Positions 59,466-64,000 of a stretch of 64,000 nt of DNA are shown in pieces (within the stretch, counting starts at the first letter, position 1; each line of letters begins with the position of its first letter). Position numbers and translations under genes: made by a program. Location: positions 174,578-238,577 of the forward strand of contig JACPFR010000010.1 in NCBI GenBank assembly GCA_016182905.1, given 5' to 3'. The notes beneath the pieces are model-generated. The model ran no database searches. It was not told the origin of the DNA and worked only from the letters and a program-made list of their open reading frames with translations. The stretch is from Elusimicrobiota bacterium (GTDB lineage Bacteria > Elusimicrobiota > Elusimicrobia > UBA1565 > UBA9628).

Positions 59466-60971
59466 GTGAGGACGTCCCTGGCGCTGCTCCCGCTGCTCCT
59501 GTCCGCGCCGGCATCCGCCGCCGCGCCCGAGCCCCCGGCCGCGGTCCTGACCGTCTGCGACGACGTCCAGGACCCGTTGACCCTCGACCCGCAGAAGGAG
59601 TTCTCCGAGAAGAACCATACGATCGTGCAGCAGATGTTCGAGGGGCTAGTCCGCTTCGGTCCGGACGGAGTGATCGAGCCCGCGCTCGCGACGGAATGGC
59701 GCCAACTCGACCCGAAAACGATCCAATTCAAGCTTCGCGAAGGCGTCTCGTTCCATAACGGTGAGCCCTTCAACGCGGAGAGCGTGAAGTTCAGCGTCGA
59801 GCGCTACCTGAATCCCGCCACGGCATTCCCCGCGCTCGGCTTCATCGACTCGGTCGAGCGAGTCCAGATCGTCGCCGAAAACACGGTCAACGTGATAACG
59901 AAGTATCCCGACGGTCTGTTGTTGAACCGGCTCGCGGGGTTCATGGTCATGGTGCCTCCGAAGTATTACGGGACGCAGAGCGAGGATGCCCTTCGCGAGA
60001 ATCCGGTCGGCAGCGGCCCTTTCGTTTTCAGGCGCTGGGTGAAGGGCGAACGGATCGTTTTGGGGGCGAACCGCGCCTATTGGGAACGCGGATCTCCCAA
60101 GAGCGATGAACTCGTCTTCAGATTCCTCCCGCTCGACAAGCAGGTCGACGCGCTGCTGTCCGGAGAACTCGACATCCTGACGAATCTTCCCGGGACCCGC
60201 ACATTGGATGTGCAGGCGTCTTCACGGACGATCGTGGTCAAAAAACCGACGTTCTATACCGTCGCGGGCAATTTCAACGTCGCACGTAAGCCGCTCTCGA
60301 ATAAGAGGATTCGAGAGGCCCTTAACCTGGGCATAGACCGAAAGGCCTTGGTCCGGTACGACATCCTGGGCAACGGCCTGCCGATCGGAACGCTCACCTT
60401 GCCCGGCGAATTCGGCCACAATGCGGATCTCGAACCGTATCCGTATGATCCCGTCAAAGCGCGGCGCATCCTCCAAGAGGAAGGATATCCAAAGGGATTC
60501 CGACTGAAGGTGCTGATGAAAATCAACGCCGTCCGCACAGGGCAGATATTGGCAAAACAGTTGGAGCGAGTCGGCATCGTGTTCGACTCCACCCCGGTCG
60601 CGGACTCGCAGTTGTACGACCGTCTTAAACATCGAGACCAATGGGACATCGCGATCTATGATTGCCCGGATCCGATGCATCATGCCTTTTTCATCCGCTC
60701 CATTTTCCTGGCGAGGAACTCTCCCTTTTCCCTGACTCCGATCGCGGGCGTCGATGAACGTTTGGAAAAACTGGTCAAAACGCTGGATGTCGATGAACAG
60801 CGCGAAGTATCCGAAGAGCTGGACGCCTACATCCATTCGGAATTCCTGGCTCTGCCGACTTACCAGCGTATTCGCACCTACGGCCTGAGACGCGGGGTCA
60901 CCTTCACCCCGTACGTTTCCGGCATGCCTTACTTCTTCGGAGCCTCGGCCCATGCCCCTCAAAACGACTAG
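59466..60971 (+). CDS. Periplasmic substrate-binding protein, SBP_bac_5 (DppA/OppA) type
   Basis: A 501-residue exported protein (signal peptide about 1-18) with the family signatures LDPQKEFSEKNHTIVQQMFEGL and KFSVERYLNP, then NPVGSGPFVFRRWVKGE. Peptide- or nickel-type ABC transporters use such receptors, but no permease or ATPase is adjacent. From about 60,000 on, the gene is visibly less GC-rich than its neighbours. The GTG start lies three bases after the methyltransferase stop. It overlaps the cupin gene by 20 bases. Confidence 0.82.
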   Translation: MRTSLALLPLLLSAPASAAAPEPPAAVLTVCDDVQDPLTLDPQKEFSEKNHTIVQQMFEGLVRFGPDGVIEPALATEWRQLDPKTIQFKLREGVSFHNGEPFNAESVKFSVERYLNPATAFPALGFIDSVERVQIVAENTVNVITKYPDGLLLNRLAGFMVMVPPKYYGTQSEDALRENPVGSGPFVFRRWVKGERIVLGANRAYWERGSPKSDELVFRFLPLDKQVDALLSGELDILTNLPGTRTLDVQASSRTIVVKKPTFYTVAGNFNVARKPLSNKRIREALNLGIDRKALVRYDILGNGLPIGTLTLPGEFGHNADLEPYPYDPVKARRILQEEGYPKGFRLKVLMKINAVRTGQILAKQLERVGIVFDSTPVADSQLYDRLKHRDQWDIAIYDCPDPMHHAFFIRSIFLARNSPFSLTPIAGVDERLEKLVKTLDVDEQREVSEELDAYIHSEFLALPTYQRIRTYGLRRGVTFTPYVSGMPYFFGASAHAPQND

Positions 60972-61338
60972 AAAGCGGCTTCTTGCGACGCATGTGAAGC
61001 GACTCCGGGGTTCGCGTTTCGGCAACCTGGTGACACGGACCCTCGAGGACGGAGGTTTGTTCGGCGACGTCTCGATACTGCACGAGCACCTCCCGCCCCG
61101 GACGGAACTTCCCAAGATCCACCATCGCCGCACGGCGGAGTTCGTCTACTGCACGGCGGGCTCGATGACCGCCTACCTGGGACGCCGCAAGTACCGCGTC
61201 ACGGCAGGGAGCGTCCTTTTGATCCCGCGCGGCGTTCGCCATCGATTCGTGACGGGTTCCAGCTCCTGCGAAGCCATCTCGCTCTTCAGTCCCGCGCTGG
61301 CGATCGGCCCCGGCGCGGATATCCACATCGAGCCGTGA
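60952..61338 (+). CDS. Cupin-domain protein
   Basis: A 128-residue single-cupin protein: P-K-I-H-H-R-R-T-A-E-F-V-Y-C (motif 1, with His/Glu ligands) and G-S-V-L-L-I-P-R-G-V-R-H-R-F (motif 2, with His). A metal-bound small-molecule enzyme or sensor is likely. It ends the run of ThDP enzyme, methyltransferase and binding protein. Confidence 0.75.
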   Translation: MPLKTTRKRLLATHVKRLRGSRFGNLVTRTLEDGGLFGDVSILHEHLPPRTELPKIHHRRTAEFVYCTAGSMTAYLGRRKYRVTAGSVLLIPRGVRHRFVTGSSSCEAISLFSPALAIGPGADIHIEP

Positions 61339-61395
61339 ATGAGGCCTGTTTGAAGCCGTGCGCTCGATCGCGAATCCCGTCTTCTCTTGGAAGCA

Positions 61396-61424
61396 TTGAC
61401 TTGGGGGGCTTGCGCGCTTATGCT
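61396..61424 (+). promoter_or_regulatory. Leaderless-type sigma70 promoter
   Basis: TTGACT (61396-61401), exactly 17 nt, TATGCT (61419-61424), AAGCCC, GTG 61431. It fixes the start of the downstream gene and predicts a leaderless mRNA. Confidence 0.65.
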
Positions 61425-61430
61425 AAGCCC

Positions 61431-63863
61431 GTGAGAACGGCTAAAGCGGCCCTCGCGCTCCTCCTCGCCTTCGCCGTCCCCGTCCGAGCCGAGACCACGA
61501 CCGACCCGCTCTGGTACATGCTCTCGACTTACGTCCTTGCCCCGGACGCGAAGGCCATCGAGGCCGAGGGCTCCGGCCCCGCCGACGCGAGGGGGCTTGC
61601 CGCCCTTCAGGCCGACCTATTCGTTTTGACGGACGGCTTCGAGGGTTTCCGGGATGAGGCGCAGGTAAAGGAAACCCTCGCGCGGCTCAAGCCGCGAATG
61701 TCTCCCGAACTCAAGCCGTTCTTCAAAGACCGCGCCTCCAGCCTGGACGCGATCTATCGCACGCTCGCCGTCACCGACTACACCTGGGCCCAGCGCTTCC
61801 CGGAACCGCCCTGCGAGCCTCTTGAGTCCCGCCGAAGACTCCTGGCAGGCCGCGACGGCTTATTCCAGAACGAGAAAGGGGAAGCGTCGCCGTGGCTCGT
61901 GGCGCTTCTCGGCGCTCGAACGGAGGGGAAATCCGCCGAAGAAGCCCTCGACCAGGCTTCAGCCCAGGCGAAGCTGACCGATGCCCAATACGAGAGGCTC
62001 CGCGCCCGGGTCCGCAAGTTGACGTTGGCGCTCGCCTCCGACAAGGCCGCCGGCGCCGCCCGCTCCAATCTTTACTGCGCCCGCGCCGCCGCATTCACGG
62101 ACCTCGCCGCATCTCATCGCGCGAAGGATGCGGGCCCTATCACGGCGGCGCGTTCCGTCACGCGGAAGCCCGAAGAGAGCGTTTTCTCCGTCGTGTGGAA
62201 GGACCGGCGCGCCGCCGCCGCCTTGCTGAGAACGAAGAACGGAGAAATGCTCGTCACTGACTCAGCCGTAGTCGCCGATACGGACCACCCCCACCTCTTC
62301 GCTTTTACCGCGGATGCGAAGCCCGTCGAACTCGCGGCGACGGTCATCCGCCGCCATCCCGAACTCGGAGTGGCCGCGCTCTCCTATGTCGAGGATCTAC
62401 CCCGGCCCGCTCTGGCGCTCGCGGAGACAGCCCCCGCGAAAGACGACCTTGTCACCGCCGTCGGGCATACGATGATCTCAGGACTTTGGACCAAGACCTC
62501 GGGCCTCGTGACCAAGGTCGGCGACGTCGGCTTTCAGACCGATGCCGCCGTTTCGCCTGAAATGAGCGGCGGCCCCATCCTGAATGAGGCGGGGGAAGTC
62601 GCGGGAATGCTCGTACTCCGCCCCGCCGATACGGAGGAGGGCCGCTGGCCCGTCGCCATCCCCGCGCCCGTCCTCACGCGCTGGCTGGACGACCCCGCGT
62701 TCGCGCTTCCCCCTGCCCCGGGGCTCGAGGTCATCGAGGACGCCGGCACCGCCGCCATCCTGACCCGAACCCGCCCTAGCACGCTGACCGAGGCCGGCCT
62801 CGGCGCGTGGAATATCCCGAACCTTCCGCCTCCGCCTTCGGTGCCCCATGGCGTATGCGTGCAAAACTGCGGCGGGGGGAGTTCCCCGAGTTCGTCCTAC
62901 TCGGGGGGGTACTCCGGCAACGGCAGCGCGGAGCTGGGTCAAGCCCTCGGGGAATTGGGAGCGGTGCTCGTCCTCAAAGGCATCCCCGCGCTGTTTCGGG
63001 GGATCGGGAAGCTGTTCAAAGGCAGCGGCACTCCGACGCCCAAGGCTCCGGCGGTCGCCAAGGCCGCTCCGGCTCCGAAATCTGAACCGGCACCTCCGCC
63101 GCCCCCGCCTCCCAAACCCACTTGCGAGCTTGTGAAGGTTTCAGCCCCCGCGAAGGCGGGTGCGGAGCCGTTCGAAGTCTCCGTGGCGGTTTCCTGCAAA
63201 GGCGGCAAGGTCCCGCTGTCCGGACACTCGGTGAAGTTCACGTTCGAGTGGGACGGGACGGCGTCCACGCAATCGGTGTCGGTCCCGACCGACGCGAGCG
63301 GAGCTGCGCCCTTGGTTATACAGGTGTCGAACGATGAGACCAAGGTCGAGAAGGTCCGCGACACATCGGAGCGGAGCCACGACGAGCTGGATCATTACGA
63401 CCCCGATAAGAAAGATCCGGAGGAACCCGCGGATCCGATGGAGGAGGAACCTGTTCCGGCCCCATCCGTGGGGAGCCGGGACGCCGGCCCGATCTCTGCC
63501 TCGGACACCGTGACGATCGCGAAGTCTGCGACGGCGACGACCGCTGCCGCCGAGGCCGAAGAGGCCATTGCCGCCTCGATGAGGGCCGCGAGGGCGGCTC
63601 GGATAGCGAGCGCGGCGAGGGCGGGAAGGCTATTCACGCTCGCCGGGAGAGGCACGGCCTTGCGCGTGACCGCGACTCTCACCCTGTCGGGCGCCGCGAC
63701 CACTGCCGCAGGCGCGGCCATAGTGGTGCTCACGGTCAAGCAGACGTTCGATATCGGCTGGGCCATCGGTACAGTGGCCGAAGGGAAAATCTCCGAGATC
63801 CAACGGGGCCTGAAACAGTACGATGTGGAAGAAAAGGATTGTCTGGAGAAGATTTCTGACTAG
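61431..63863 (+). CDS. Exported trypsin-fold protein with degenerate triad, Ig-like domain and helical C-terminus
   Basis: An 810-residue protein with signal peptide (about 1-18, ending VRAE), a helical domain (about 20-245), an HtrA/trypsin-like domain (about 265-430), a Gly/Ser/Pro linker, an Ig-like domain (about 565-645), and an Ala-rich C-terminus with one hydrophobic helix (about 755-775). The serine motif is kept (E-M-S379-G-G-P) but the catalytic-His segment, expected as T-N-A-H-V-V, reads T-D-S-A279-V-V; the Asp segment is also altered. It is probably a pseudoprotease. GTG 61431 is chosen because of the leaderless promoter and the signal peptide. The IS begins about 15 bases after the stop, so the native end may be altered. 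Confidence 0.65.
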   Translation: MRTAKAALALLLAFAVPVRAETTTDPLWYMLSTYVLAPDAKAIEAEGSGPADARGLAALQADLFVLTDGFEGFRDEAQVKETLARLKPRMSPELKPFFKDRASSLDAIYRTLAVTDYTWAQRFPEPPCEPLESRRRLLAGRDGLFQNEKGEASPWLVALLGARTEGKSAEEALDQASAQAKLTDAQYERLRARVRKLTLALASDKAAGAARSNLYCARAAAFTDLAASHRAKDAGPITAARSVTRKPEESVFSVVWKDRRAAAALLRTKNGEMLVTDSAVVADTDHPHLFAFTADAKPVELAATVIRRHPELGVAALSYVEDLPRPALALAETAPAKDDLVTAVGHTMISGLWTKTSGLVTKVGDVGFQTDAAVSPEMSGGPILNEAGEVAGMLVLRPADTEEGRWPVAIPAPVLTRWLDDPAFALPPAPGLEVIEDAGTAAILTRTRPSTLTEAGLGAWNIPNLPPPPSVPHGVCVQNCGGGSSPSSSYSGGYSGNGSAELGQALGELGAVLVLKGIPALFRGIGKLFKGSGTPTPKAPAVAKAAPAPKSEPAPPPPPPPKPTCELVKVSAPAKAGAEPFEVSVAVSCKGGKVPLSGHSVKFTFEWDGTASTQSVSVPTDASGAAPLVIQVSNDETKVEKVRDTSERSHDELDHYDPDKKDPEEPADPMEEEPVPAPSVGSRDAGPISASDTVTIAKSATATTAAAEAEEAIAASMRAARAARIASAARAGRLFTLAGRGTALRVTATLTLSGAATTAAGAAIVVLTVKQTFDIGWAIGTVAEGKISEIQRGLKQYDVEEKDCLEKISD

Positions 63864-63877
63864 AAGTCATCCAACAA

Positions 63878-64000
63878 CCCTGCTGAAAATTGCATGATTG
63901 GTTCTTCCGCCGAGGAATGCCTGTTCAGCAGGGAGATGGCGCATGGCCTGGCGAGAATTGACCGAGAAGCAGTGGGCGGAAGTCAGCAAACAACTTCCTC
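63878..64000 (+). mobile_element. IS5-type insertion sequence, left end, partial
   Basis: A transposase start (63943 onward) and a perfect 10-bp inverted pair CCCTGCTGAA (63878-63887) and TTCAGCAGGG (63924-63933) mark an insertion sequence entering from the right edge. Whether the first copy is the terminal inverted repeat cannot be settled without the right end. It follows the preceding gene by about 15 bases. Confidence 0.6.
63943..64000 (+). CDS. IS5-family transposase, N-terminal fragment
   Basis: The first 19 codons read MAWRELTEKQWAEVSKQLP, matching the L-T-(D/E)-x-Q-W-x-x-(I/V)-x-x-x-L-P start of IS5-family transposases (DUF4096-like N-terminus). The remainder, including the DDE catalytic core, is outside the window. 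Confidence 0.65.
   Translation, partial: MAWRELTEKQWAEVSKQLP

Noticed and set aside
61335..61430. Longer start (ATG 61335) for the trypsin-fold protein
   Set aside because: The extra 32 residues have no signal sequence and cross the TTGACT/TATGCT promoter; GTG 61431 starts the signal peptide.
1..64000. tRNA, rRNA, riboswitch or CRISPR elements
   Set aside because: I saw no cloverleaf with conserved T-loop, no rRNA stretch and no spaced repeat array; a covariance-model search would be needed to exclude small RNAs.

Overview
The window is a very GC-rich (roughly 70 percent by eye), densely coded bacterial chromosome segment. No gap between genes exceeds 300 bases, and there is no rRNA, tRNA or CRISPR array. 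It encodes Gram-negative machinery: a TolC-type outer-membrane channel, an RND pump, many lipoproteins, and a Rieske/cytochrome b complex. Several enzymes that are normally cytosolic carry a signal peptide followed by a long Ala/Pro/Ser-rich linker. From memory, that habit, together with the gene mix, suggests Elusimicrobiota or a related uncultured phylum. This placement is inference; no marker gene proves it.

Layout. 1-4666: TPR proteins. 4737-9116: a tightly coupled operon made of an 18-codon leader ORF, a prepilin-peptidase-like membrane protein, an HExxH protein resembling peptide beta-hydroxylases, an unknown protein and a QueC-like PP-loop enzyme; this is the best candidate here for an undescribed modification system. 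9139-18239 (minus): fabD, an exported NadD-like nucleotidyltransferase, and a seven-gene fatty-acid-synthase-type operon (enoyl reductase, KASIII, KR, DH, KASII, an acyl-carrier domain in a helical protein, and a fused acyltransferase-phosphopantetheinyl transferase). 18314-33010: a copper/silver-type efflux island (CusC/B/A-like) with YHS-like and Cys-rich small proteins. It is interleaved with an HD-GYP protein, a redoxin, a type III polyketide synthase and a solitary restriction-endonuclease-like protein. 33025-40831: signalling genes (two histidine kinases, an OmpR-type regulator, a REC-GGDEF protein) and FlgP/FlgT/FlgO-like envelope proteins. 40841-48556: a secreted subtilase, a giant exported HAD protein, and ccsA-hemA-cbiX. 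48618-52884: a Rieske/cytochrome b complex with pentahaem and monohaem cytochromes c. 52889-63863: a glycolipid glycosyltransferase, two regulators read divergently from a shared promoter, a ThDP enzyme-methyltransferase-solute-binding-protein-cupin run, and a degenerate trypsin-fold protein. An IS5-type transposase gene starts at the right edge.

Two regulatory themes recur. About ten genes have a -10 hexamer only 6-7 nt before the start codon, which predicts leaderless mRNAs and fixes several start sites. TTAAGC/TTCAGC direct repeats with exact 11-bp phasing precede two envelope-protein promoters that flank an OmpR-type regulator gene and are probably its targets.
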